Assembly (NCBI GenBank): GCA_020444045.1
Contig: JAHLLS010000010.1
Location: forward strand, 62,001 to 126,000
DNA from: Deltaproteobacteria bacterium
GTDB taxonomy: Bacteria > Desulfobacterota > Desulfobacteria > Desulfobacterales > UBA5852
DNA: 64,000 nucleotides
Direction of reading: 5' to 3'
The notes under the pieces were generated by a model that was not told the DNA's origin, did not search any database, and saw only the letters and a program-made list of their open reading frames with translations. This document shows positions 36,201 through 44,085 of the stretch, piece after piece (the first letter of the stretch is position 1; every line of letters starts with the position of its first letter). The position numbers were made by a program, and so were the translations under genes.

Positions 36201-37709
36201 AAATCGCAACTGTTCAACGCAGGCAGGCTTAAAAAGATTGGTCGTATGGTAAATGTGTTCACAGCCATCGATAAGTTGAATGACGTTGTTGAGCTTGCTC
36301 CTCGCATGGCAACAGCCAGACAGTCTCATGTTGTTCTGCGTAAGAAGATGGAGCGAATCGACAAGATTAGACGGCAATTCCAGGCGGGTTCAATCAGCAA
36401 ACAGGAAGCCACTCGTAGAATGAACAAGGTTATTCCTAACGAAGCTGAATTAGCCAGAGTGTCTAACCTAATGACTGCATTCGCGGGTGTAACTCCAGGT
36501 TCTAACCTTGAGCAGCAGATTCAAGAGAATGTTGATAGACAACTACGAGAAATAAAAGCGCTCCAAGGACGAGAGGCCACTATCGATTTCAATAAGGCTG
36601 GTCAGTGGGCTCGTGTCATCAACGCCTACATTCCGTTCTTCAACGCTGGTCTTAGAGGTTCAGGCAAGTTATTAGGCGCCTTATTTGATCCAAGGATTCA
36701 TAAACGTGAAACCAGAGCCAGACTTATGAAGAACTGGTCTATGTTGATTATGACCGTTGGTGTTTTGCAAGCCATGCACATAGCTGCCAACTACAGCGAC
36801 GAAGAGACTGAGGAGCTCTACAATGACATTCCTGATTGGGAACGATGGAACTACTGGTGTTGGGTAATTGGAAGCGAATATGACGAAAATAAAGGACGTG
36901 ACGTGCCTGTTTATTTCAAATTGCCTAAGGGTGAATTCGGTAAGCTGGCTAACGTCATGGAGAATGTGTTTCTGGACATTAATGACAAACCACATGATGA
37001 CCATACCGAAGTCTTTGCTCGGGCGATGACAGACATTGTATCTCTGGCTGAGTTTGCTGGATTTGGTTCTGGTAAAGAGGAGGCATTCAGTGCTGAACGT
37101 ATCGTGAATAAGGTTTCGCCGCCAATGGTTAAGCTGATCTTGGAGCCTGGTTCTAACAAGGATTATTTCACAGGCAAGGAGATCGAACCTAAGTGGATGA
37201 AAAGCATTCCAGAGCATAAGCGGTACTACAAGAGCACACCTGTTGAATGGATTGCGCTGTCCAGAGCCCTGTATGAGAAGGGCATCAAGATAAGTCCTTT
37301 GATGCTTCAAAACGCGGCCAAGAATATTGGCGCTGCTTGGGGTTCGAGACCTCTTGATACATTCACTATGAAGACCCTCGTGAGAAGATTCTACGGCAAA
37401 CGAGGAGGTCAAAAGGAAATTGAAGCCAGTAGGCTTATGTACGGAACACAGACAAACTATGACCAACTGAGACATCAAATTGCAAACCTGTTTGAGGAAG
37501 GCAACACCAGCGAAGCTGGGGCCTTGATGCTCGAATGGAATTCCCAAGTTTTACCGCAACTGCGCGAGGATTTAATCAAGACAGGATATAAAGATCCGAG
37601 GAACGCCGTAAAGCGGTTTAAGATTACCCACATTAAGATTAAGAAACTTCGACAGCGGAAGCGCGATACACGAAGTCCTCTTGAGAAAACCTTCAAGCTT
37701 AAAAGGTAA
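33258..37709 (+). CDS. Large polyvalent/ejection-type protein (LPD38-like)
   Basis: This 1483-aa protein is the biggest product in the window. Residues 1-180 are low-complexity. About 190-430 is helical and Ala/Gly-rich with amphipathic or membrane-active stretches (MLATFVLPAAGYSL, GAGAVIPGAAVAVQ). From about 480 to 1300 it resembles the large-polyvalent-protein-associated domain LPD38, including the motif YNPAFIPVNLIRDTSAM near residue 857. A basic tail ends it. Polyvalent proteins are carried with DNA into a new host by phages and conjugative elements. Here it probably is an ejected internal-virion protein. No protease, transglycosylase or primase motif was found. The domain name is from memory. 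Confidence 0.6.
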   Translation: MPWNDISTSQEYINADPAMKFTIKSSYFDNNIAPDLPMAGRGAAKKKWMETDSNMINVASPAPVTPEVRSQNEFGADTLSDIRRRSAEYSTGTYRNPQVAAREIGEPGLARAAQRSVEQQALVPEQDTYVDKLGQAVGSGFRQSVEGDRVVRSGMGVGPDVEAPHRTGQIGGALGDLYERAKKAETDDEYTDIRHDAINRISDFYDEMPVKSPEVKGYWKQVGMTLAESGPNMLATFVLPAAGYSLNWSRAAGNKALELRQKGVADPDLRNKVATGYGAVSAFGETVGDLVQFGAAGRVGKAMLKGIRKPGRKAAAGFLNSVKDNPVAVLTGGALKRLEPILSGATGEVASEVIDAYAGAAADVVATNPNGTMKEWREAYSKTVTSDKFKNDLAESVKIAAGAGAVIPGAAVAVQTSFNLASAPTRDVQPNGTFRKDKVSSEKAEQIDSSVIDSEVSQNKMSYSDFINSNDDVLRFSAGMPNGKATFYREARNFIFNLPSWTNQKFNDRFSPMKAISAEAYRLARTYAAYKDSAAIDFGKLQKSFAPVAKHPDAMTGYFKAVRDELRARRGFISPGYQHVADADPQVYAENIAAEAANIITNHEEYFAQHGIGEQQLYEVVEAWKDWNWKRLKAAVDAGVMSAEQAENMHTQNPFYATYQVLEQLPDDIEKLPIKGSGEYFSVSKPFTGKIRGTERQVGDVIEATLQKDMEARALFARNKVARWFINDYINGPEMARRREALDDQIAPLIIKQNLTKAEANKLAELREEREMTAIYRVVDSTKAAQAWDARNLGVPAILQGKWDKRTFDTISFFKDGELQRYLVPKEYAQMLKSLDAHHAIGVIRFMNDIFRKGATTYNPAFIPVNLIRDTSAMLAGDGSFNVWDLTPIRIDMNTKTKLRMGRFWEQYAKALGEAFVYQFGYAPGAWVTTKPMVKWIGDHIKVNDGQATLGDQVTRSVDQYFASGGGMGFTGSEGNLPKVRKSQLFNAGRLKKIGRMVNVFTAIDKLNDVVELAPRMATARQSHVVLRKKMERIDKIRRQFQAGSISKQEATRRMNKVIPNEAELARVSNLMTAFAGVTPGSNLEQQIQENVDRQLREIKALQGREATIDFNKAGQWARVINAYIPFFNAGLRGSGKLLGALFDPRIHKRETRARLMKNWSMLIMTVGVLQAMHIAANYSDEETEELYNDIPDWERWNYWCWVIGSEYDENKGRDVPVYFKLPKGEFGKLANVMENVFLDINDKPHDDHTEVFARAMTDIVSLAEFAGFGSGKEEAFSAERIVNKVSPPMVKLILEPGSNKDYFTGKEIEPKWMKSIPEHKRYYKSTPVEWIALSRALYEKGIKISPLMLQNAAKNIGAAWGSRPLDTFTMKTLVRRFYGKRGGQKEIEASRLMYGTQTNYDQLRHQIANLFEEGNTSEAGALMLEWNSQVLPQLREDLIKTGYKDPRNAVKRFKITHIKIKKLRQRKRDTRSPLEKTFKLKR

Positions 37710-38234
37710 TCTGCACAAATGTAGCTGGGGGGTGTCTGTCAACACTCTGTTCCACTGGTTTAGTTAACACCTCCCCGAAGGTTGGTGTCTGGTTTTGGTT
37801 GCTCCTTGAGCCCTAAAGGGCGATACCCTTGCGGGGCTTCTTTTCCAGACTCCTTCCTTCTGCCAACCACGCGATTTCGAGACACATCCAGATAGGGGTG
37901 CCTGGAATTTCCTTGCAGCGTGTATAGTTCCAGCAGGAGCTCGTAGCGAAGCTACTACCAATACGCGACTGCTCGTGTCTCACGGGGCTGTAGTGTCACT
38001 AGGCTCGACCCTACGCCTCTCCATTTAGCCCGTAGGGGTTTTGCCTCTCTTAGGCTCCATTTCTTATATCTGAATACAACTCCAGCAAACCCTTATGCAC
38101 CGTGGGTTTGGATGGGTGTAATTAGACAAGATGACGCTACGCGAATCCTGAATGCAAAAGGTGGGGCATTGCACCAAGCATACACCTGAGACCCATACAT
38201 CGACATGAACCATGAAGGGAAATGACCAAACATT
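37710..38234. other. Non-coding gap with terminator-like hairpins
   Basis: No gene is supported in these 525 nt. Visible structure includes GCCC-TAAA-GGGC near 37809 followed by CCCTTGCGGGGC and TTCTTTT, which looks like the end of the late operon, and GTAGC-GAA-GCTAC at 37943-37955, one of the element's triloop hairpins. A promoter for the terminase-like pair may lie here. Confidence 0.5.
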
Positions 38235-38774
38235 ATGCCAAAAAATAAAATTACACCTATTAGAAACAAGCCTGTCAAACTGACAGACGCAAAGATGGCA
38301 GAGCTACGAGGACTGCTTGATCAGAACACGCCGAAAACCCAAATAGCCAAACGCCTTGGCATCTCAAGACCCACTCTGGATAAATGGATAGGTAAGCTTG
38401 AAACTGTTGCGGGCTCCGAGATTATCATAAAGCACTCCACAGACATGGTTAAGAAAGACCTGGATATGTGGACCTACGTTCATGGTCTGGCTGTGAAAGC
38501 ATATGACCTTGTTGAGAATGTTGAAAGCAACATTGATTGGGAGGATGCCAAGAAGAGGCCAGACGCCAAGGATGTTCAAGCATATGTAAAGACGCTGGCT
38601 GAAGCCCGAAAACAGGCGGCACAGATTGCAGACATACAAGAACGCATTTTTAATTCGGAGCGCGTGAAACGCGTCATGGAAGCATATTTTGAAGTTTTGG
38701 CGAAAGTGGACAGTAATGCTTACGAAACACTTATGACTGAACTTGAACGGCGTGGATTGACGCCAAGGAGGTAA
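38235..38774 (+). CDS. Helix-turn-helix protein, terminase small-subunit-like
   Basis: This 179-aa protein has an N-terminal HTH (DQNTPKTQIAKRLGISRPTL, residues 30-49) followed by a long helical region. HTH plus coiled coil of this length and its place right after the ejection-type gene match phage small terminases, which recognise the packaging site. The large terminase that should follow is absent. Satellites of the PICI type also carry a lone small terminase to redirect packaging, so this gene bears on whether the element is a satellite. Confidence 0.55.
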   Translation: MPKNKITPIRNKPVKLTDAKMAELRGLLDQNTPKTQIAKRLGISRPTLDKWIGKLETVAGSEIIIKHSTDMVKKDLDMWTYVHGLAVKAYDLVENVESNIDWEDAKKRPDAKDVQAYVKTLAEARKQAAQIADIQERIFNSERVKRVMEAYFEVLAKVDSNAYETLMTELERRGLTPRR

Positions 38775-38780
38775 ACTACA

Positions 38781-39215
38781 TTGGGAAGGCTCCCGAAACT
38801 GAAACCGCTCGACCCTATGACTGGTGTTGGTCGAGACGGTGTTGATGACGAACTGTTTGATTTTATCGAAAAACAAATAGACAAAATTGAATACGGAGAC
38901 GATTACGCTTGCATTGATCCAGACGACGTTAGGAAACGTGCTGCTCATGAGCTGGCGGAACAACGTAAAAGGGAACGCAAAAACGCCCAGTTTCTGGCAC
39001 GAATGACACCAGAGGAACGAGCGGAGTTTGACGCACGTGTGCAGGATATGAGCAACGCTTACCACTACTGGACAAGGGAACGGTTTTCCACGAACACCCA
39101 ATACGAGGTTGATTTTAGTGTGAAAGCCTTTCACGAGTTCCTTCGGAACGAGTGGCCTGCCTTGAAGGAACAAAAGAAACACACCAAGTGGGACTTAAAA
39201 GGCGAAGTTAGGTAG
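38781..39215 (+). CDS. Hypothetical protein following the terminase-like gene
   Basis: The start is TTG 38781, six nucleotides after the previous stop, with AGGAGG at 38767-38772. The product has 144 aa: an acidic N-terminus, a strongly charged helix (HELAEQRKRERKNAQFLARM) and a C-terminus ending in KWDLKGEVR. No catalytic motif is seen. It is the last backbone gene before the AT-rich gap with the IS3 remnant, at the position where a large terminase gene would be expected. Confidence 0.55.
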   Translation: MGRLPKLKPLDPMTGVGRDGVDDELFDFIEKQIDKIEYGDDYACIDPDDVRKRAAHELAEQRKRERKNAQFLARMTPEERAEFDARVQDMSNAYHYWTRERFSTNTQYEVDFSVKAFHEFLRNEWPALKEQKKHTKWDLKGEVR

Positions 39216-39491
39216 GTTATGAATATGCCATCACTCAATTGTATTAAGTTATGTCTGAGTTGGCGGCCGACTCTTTGAAGAATATGCTGAACTCAAGGTG
39301 AGATTGCAGGATTGATTCTAATAATTTAGCTTGTTTTACACGAACCTTTAGAAACCATATTGTTAACTGGTAAGTGATAGCCAAATAGCTATTTTGAATT
39401 GAGCCATTGTAAACCTCCCCAAGTTAGTGCCAGCAATTAATAGAGAGTTCGGGCGAATTCATTCCAAGATACTCTGATATTGTTAGGTCAT

Positions 39492-39617
39492 TCAGGGATT
39501 TTTGAGGGCGCTGCTGACGCCATACTCATGGCAGACTTCGGTGGATGTGAGGCCGTCTTACACCTCTTTCTTTAGAATGTGGACAATCTGGCTTTCAGTG
39601 AACCGACTTTTGCGAAT
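39492..39617 (-). pseudogene. IS3-family orfA remnant
   Basis: On the minus strand the translation reads RKSRFTESQIVHILKKEV, a stop, then DGLTSTEVCHEYGVSSA. This is the well-known N-terminus of IS3-family OrfA transposase (HTH region), broken by one in-frame stop and an ATT in place of the start codon. The rest of the insertion sequence is missing. It marks a past insertion or recombination event at the junction of backbone and cargo 2. Confidence 0.85.
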
Positions 39618-40096
39618 AGGGAGAGCACTCCTTGGTCAGCATTTTCCCAAGAAGTCTCTACTTATCAATGGACTATTATAGAGGAGGGTTACAGAAGGTT
39701 ACAATTGCGCCTCAGTATATCAGCCATGTTCAATGCCATGAACTGAATAGTTTCTATAAATAAGAGGCGATAACAAGTTCATAATCATGTGGAAGTTATT
39801 ATAATCACATGAAAATATTTAATTGCATGGAATACACTCAAAAATTAATTGAATAATCCAATTTAAACATCGATTTATAAGCAATATGGTAAATGTTAAA
39901 TAACAGAAATAAATATATTATACAATATATTCAGTCATATATGGGCCTTTACGCAATTATCTATTTAAATACTCAATTCATTAAGAATGAATATTCTTCT
40001 ATCTATAATGCATATTGCATTTTTTTTTGATAGACATATGTCTCTGTTTATGCTAAGAGGATTCCGATAAGAAAATAAGGAATTTCGAGGTGGACT
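39618..40096. other. AT-rich, gene-free upstream region of cargo 2
   Basis: This is very AT-rich sequence without a credible ORF. It precedes the radical-SAM gene and probably holds its promoter; the start codon is preceded by AATTTCGAGGTGG. The change in composition is abrupt and coincides with the IS3 remnant. Confidence 0.5.
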
Positions 40097-41596
40097 ATGA
40101 AAGAGAGAAAACGCAACATCCTGTTGGTGGAACCTGGTTTTAGAACGAAATTCCCTCCGATGGGTTTAATGAAAATATCCACTTACCACAAAAGACTCGG
40201 CGATAATGTTAAATTCGTTAAAGGTATTAAAAAAACGGAAGCATACTCTGTTTATTACGACCGAATCTATATTTCCACACTATTTACATACAATTGGGCT
40301 ATCACAATAAATACTATCAATTATTACAAAACGTTAGTCGATAATGACCCAACTCGTATTAAAGTAGGTGGGATTATGGCTAGCCTAATGCCCGAGGACG
40401 TGCATTTTGAAACAGGCATAGAACCCACAACAGGCTTGCTAAATAAACCCGACCCTTTTAACGACGGTAACGACATTATAATCGATACCTTGGTCCCAGA
40501 TTACAATTTATTCGATAAAGCTCAGCAACAAACGAGGCTATTCGGGGAAAAACCACCAAAGTTAGATTATTCTTACACTTTGGTTGATGACAGTTATTTT
40601 GGCTATTCTACAAAGGGCTGTATTAGAAAATGTGATTTTTGTGGCGTCCCTCGCTTAGAACCAAAATATCAAGCGTATTTGGATATAAAACCTTATGTAA
40701 AGACAATTAAAGAAGAATTTGGTGAAAAATGTCATTTGGTTCTATTCGATAACAATATCTTAGCCTCGCAAAAATTCCCAGAAATAGTCAGAGATATAAG
40801 GGATCTTGGCTTTGAAAAGGGATCTGTGTTTGAATACATAAACCAAGGGAATCAAACATCAAGAAAAAATCGTTATGTGGATTTCAACCAAGGTGTCGAT
40901 GCGCGAATAATGGTTGAGCGCGAAGACAAGGTTGCACTGCTAGGGAACGTTGCAATCAATCCCTTAAGAGTTGCCTTCGATCATATTAGTGAAAAAGACA
41001 TATATACGAAGGCAATCAAACTTGCTGCAAAATACAAAATTAGAGATCTATCCAACTATATTCTCTATAATTGGGATGATACGCCAGAAGATTTATGGAA
41101 ACGATTAAAACTTAATATCGATTTAAATAAAGAAATGGATTTAAAGATTTATTCATTTCCAATGAAGTACATCCCACTGAATGCAAAAGATCGAGGAAGC
41201 TACATCTCACCAAATTGGACTTTTTACCTCATTCGTGGTGTTCAAAGAATACTGAACGTATTAAAGGGTTCAGTAATGACCACCGAAGACTTTTTTTTTA
41301 GGGCATTTGGAAAGAATGAAATTGAATTTATGGATATTCTACATATGCCCGAGGCTATATTATTGTACAGAGATAAAAAGCCTTGGTGGTTAGAGAAAAA
41401 ATGGTTTTCTAAATTCAGGGATCTTAAAGAATGCGGTATGGATAAGGATCTTTTAAATATTCTGAATTCATGTAAGACAACTAAAGAATTTGAGAATGCA
41501 ATCGTTAAAACAAAAAGTGGAAAATTGAAAAGTATTTTGGAAATGTATCTTCTGACAACCACTGAGGTAAAAGAACTAAAATCGAATATTAATTAA
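40097..41596 (+). CDS. Radical SAM protein with cobalamin-domain-like N-terminus
   Basis: This 499-aa protein carries the radical SAM cluster motif C175-x3-C179-x2-C182 (STKGCIRKCDFCGVPR). The first 130 residues start NILLVEPGF and PPMGLMKISTY, like the Rossmann-type cobalamin-binding half of B12-dependent radical SAM enzymes, but I do not see the DxHxxG cobalamin ligand. The C-terminal 150 residues match nothing I know. It lies 23 nt before a GHKL ATPase gene on the same strand, so the two form an operon. The combination suggests ATP-controlled radical chemistry, possibly on nucleic acid, protein or a small metabolite. Codon use is AT-rich. Function unknown; a defence role is inferred from the surroundings. 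Confidence 0.75.
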   Translation: MKERKRNILLVEPGFRTKFPPMGLMKISTYHKRLGDNVKFVKGIKKTEAYSVYYDRIYISTLFTYNWAITINTINYYKTLVDNDPTRIKVGGIMASLMPEDVHFETGIEPTTGLLNKPDPFNDGNDIIIDTLVPDYNLFDKAQQQTRLFGEKPPKLDYSYTLVDDSYFGYSTKGCIRKCDFCGVPRLEPKYQAYLDIKPYVKTIKEEFGEKCHLVLFDNNILASQKFPEIVRDIRDLGFEKGSVFEYINQGNQTSRKNRYVDFNQGVDARIMVEREDKVALLGNVAINPLRVAFDHISEKDIYTKAIKLAAKYKIRDLSNYILYNWDDTPEDLWKRLKLNIDLNKEMDLKIYSFPMKYIPLNAKDRGSYISPNWTFYLIRGVQRILNVLKGSVMTTEDFFFRAFGKNEIEFMDILHMPEAILLYRDKKPWWLEKKWFSKFRDLKECGMDKDLLNILNSCKTTKEFENAIVKTKSGKLKSILEMYLLTTTEVKELKSNIN

Positions 41597-41619
41597 TCAT
41601 ACTCCAAAGGGTCAAATTA

Positions 41620-42909
41620 ATGCTTCAGACAATCGCTCCAAAATCTAAGTTTAAAGCGGGAATGTATCTATTAGAAACTCTTTCATCAGGCATGTATAAT
41701 GACCCATTGACGATTTATCGTGAATATATCCAGAATGCTGTTGATTCCATTGATTTAGTTAATAGACGAAAGATATTATCCGTAAAAATCAATTTGGATC
41801 CTTCAAATAAGAAAATAACCTTTTGGGATAATGGAGCAGGTATTCCCTCTTGTGATGCATTAGAAGTGCTTAGTGCTATTGGAAGTTCGAATAAAGTTAA
41901 TAGAGGCATGAGAGGGTTTCGTGGAATTGGTAGATTAGGCGGTTTGGCTTTTTGTGAAAAGGCGACCTTTAAGACTAAAGCCTATGATGAAACTATCGAA
42001 TCTGTTCAAGAATGGAATTGTAAAGAATTAAAACGTATTTTATCAGACAATAATGAGTCATCGGAAACCTTAAAAAAACTTTTTGACAGAACTACTAATT
42101 TTTATCAGGTAAATAGCAAAAATCCGAAGAACAGTTACTTCAAAGTAGAACTTGAAGGTGTACATAGCTTTCGTAACTACGTTTTTGATTTGAAAAGAGT
42201 TCATGATTACTTGGCAAGTATAGCACCTGTTCCATTTTCCTCCGAAACTTTTAGTTTCGGCAAGACGATATCCCAATTCCTCAACAAAAAACTTGACAGA
42301 TATTCCACATATAACATTTACCTCAATGGTCATAAGATCTATAAGCCATATAAAGATGAAATAAAAATTACGAAAACTGGCTACGATTATATTTCCGAAA
42401 TAAAATTATTTGAAATCAATAAAGAAAATGAATCCCTTGCCTATGGTTGGTATGGGTCACGTGAAGATCTTATAGGAGCCATAGCGAAGGGTGAGAAATC
42501 TTCCGGCATTCGGGTTAGACTTGGCAATATTCTTATGGGTGATGAGCATTTGTTGGATGAGTGCTTTCGCGAGTTACGTTTCAATAGCTATTTTATCGGT
42601 GAAATTCACATAAATAGTCCAATGCTAATACCAAATAGTAGAAGGGACGATTTTATAGATAACGATTACAAAACATACTTTTATAATGCTATATCAAGAA
42701 AAATAGGTTTGCCTCTATCAAAGGAGGTTCGAAAAAGATCGCGGTTGTATGCATTGATAAAAAAGGATGCCTCCTATAGTAACAAAAGAACCCAAAATTC
42801 CGTTGAAAAAAATGATAAAATTTCAATTATTGAACTAAGAAAAAGCCTTAATGAACATTGCAACAATTGCCCTAAATTGAATAAAATATTTGAGTCACTC
42901 AATAAATAA
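41620..42909 (+). CDS. GHKL-family ATPase (HSP90/MutL-like)
   Basis: This 429-aa protein has an N-terminal Bergerat ATP-binding fold. The N box is REYIQNAVDSI (about residues 34-44), the G1 box FWDNGAGIP (68-76), and the G2 region RGFRGIGRLGG (98-108) with the lid sequence of MORC/HSP90-like proteins. A middle domain of about 250 residues and a C-terminal CNNCPKL follow. It has no histidine-kinase H box, so it acts as a clamp- or chaperone-type ATPase rather than a kinase. It probably forms a two-component system with the radical SAM protein encoded just upstream. It converges with the ParB/SNF2 operon about 180 nt downstream. Confidence 0.82.
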   Translation: MLQTIAPKSKFKAGMYLLETLSSGMYNDPLTIYREYIQNAVDSIDLVNRRKILSVKINLDPSNKKITFWDNGAGIPSCDALEVLSAIGSSNKVNRGMRGFRGIGRLGGLAFCEKATFKTKAYDETIESVQEWNCKELKRILSDNNESSETLKKLFDRTTNFYQVNSKNPKNSYFKVELEGVHSFRNYVFDLKRVHDYLASIAPVPFSSETFSFGKTISQFLNKKLDRYSTYNIYLNGHKIYKPYKDEIKITKTGYDYISEIKLFEINKENESLAYGWYGSREDLIGAIAKGEKSSGIRVRLGNILMGDEHLLDECFRELRFNSYFIGEIHINSPMLIPNSRRDDFIDNDYKTYFYNAISRKIGLPLSKEVRKRSRLYALIKKDASYSNKRTQNSVEKNDKISIIELRKSLNEHCNNCPKLNKIFESLNK

Positions 42910-43085
42910 AATAATTTGTAGGATCAGGGTAAAACAACGTTGGTATTTAAATTGGTGGAAGTTGATGTTTTATCCGCGCAACTTGATATTACAAGAATTA
43001 ATTAATTCCGTATCAACGAGAAGATTTTACATCATCTTTTCTGGATTACCATTGCGTTTTTTAAAGTTTTAATATATCGTGAGAC

Positions 43086-44078
43086 TTATATTTGCTTGTT
43101 AATTTTTTCTGCAGCCTTCTGTATTTTCTCCAAAGCGAACCTGCATTTATTCTTTTGATTGTCCGGCATTTCAAGAATTTCACGTTTACTATCTGGATCA
43201 GTAATGAGCACCTTAAATTTCTCTATGTTCTTCAAGAGACGATTATTTGCCCCCCTTGCATCCGCAGAGTTATAACAGCTTTCCAGTACATCATCTTTTT
43301 CGATAAACTTATTTAAGGTTTTCCCACCCACAGCTATGATTTTAGTTACTTTATCCCTTACATCAACTGCTTTTGGTATTTCTCCAGACTTGATTTTCCT
43401 CACAATAGCATCGTCAAGGCTAGGATACTGCTCTCTTCTCTCTTGAACTTTACGATGCTTCAAATATTCCTCATAATAGCTCCACCGCTGAGGGTCTTCT
43501 TCTTTATGGTCAACCATGAACTGGTATACGTTGACAAGTTTATTGATTTTCTTAACTGATAGCCCCATCTCAAGGCCAATTTTGCTAGCTGCGACATTGA
43601 ACTTCTTGCATCTTCGCCACAAGTAACCAGCCTGCTCGAAAGGAACCCAATCTTTTTTGCCAATTATGTGGTATTCACCAAGGAGTGCAAAAACCAAGTC
43701 CTCATCTATATCACTTGGTAATAGGGTGCACTTCATCTTTCCCCACTTTATTGCATCTTTTTGTGCAAGAATACGATATGCTGCAAGTCTGCTATTACCT
43801 TCCAGAACAATGTTGTCACCTTCGCGGACTATAACTGGGTCAATAAGCCCTCCATTGGCTTTTATTGATTGTACTAGCTGCTTTACATGATCTAACTTTT
43901 TAAGCCTGTTTTCAATGGATATTTGAGAAGGATTTGCTGTTTTCCCATGCACAACAGAATAGATTCTTGGATTCTCAGGGTAGAATAATAAATCTGCTTG
44001 TGGGAGCTTTGTTGTTTTAATTGGTATCTCTTTACCTTGGAGAGTTATCGAGCCATTTTCTGCTGACATGCCGGTCAT
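43086..44078 (-). CDS. ParB-like nuclease-domain protein, last gene of the SNF2 operon
   Basis: With ATG 44078 (GAGG site 5 nt upstream; 330 aa) the gene starts 7 nt after the SNF2 stop. The N-terminal ParB/sulfiredoxin fold is visible as LLFYPENPRIYSV, GGLIDPVIVREGDNIVLEGNSR (key residues G-G-x2-DPVIV and EGNSRLAAYR) and later KDWVPFEQAGYL with the HTH-like KIGLEMGLSVKKINKLV. This matches ParB-like proteins of defence and phosphorothioate-type loci rather than chromosome segregation: no CTP-binding GERR motif is present, and EGNSR replaces it. It is one of two ParB-like genes that bracket the operon. Confidence 0.78.
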   Translation of the reverse strand: MTGMSAENGSITLQGKEIPIKTTKLPQADLLFYPENPRIYSVVHGKTANPSQISIENRLKKLDHVKQLVQSIKANGGLIDPVIVREGDNIVLEGNSRLAAYRILAQKDAIKWGKMKCTLLPSDIDEDLVFALLGEYHIIGKKDWVPFEQAGYLWRRCKKFNVAASKIGLEMGLSVKKINKLVNVYQFMVDHKEEDPQRWSYYEEYLKHRKVQERREQYPSLDDAIVRKIKSGEIPKAVDVRDKVTKIIAVGGKTLNKFIEKDDVLESCYNSADARGANNRLLKNIEKFKVLITDPDSKREILEMPDNQKNKCRFALEKIQKAAEKINKQI

Positions 44079-44085
44079 TGCTACC

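Noticed and set aside
38781-39215. Large terminase fragment
   Set aside because: No Walker A/B ATPase or nuclease motif; the 144-aa product is just a charged helical protein.
41620-42909. Sensor histidine kinase
   Set aside because: The Bergerat fold is present but there is no H box, dimerisation helix pair or sensor domain upstream.
42890-43072. 60-aa plus-strand ORF after the GHKL gene
   Set aside because: It overlaps the GHKL gene end, has no ribosome site and reads as random hydrophobic/basic sequence.
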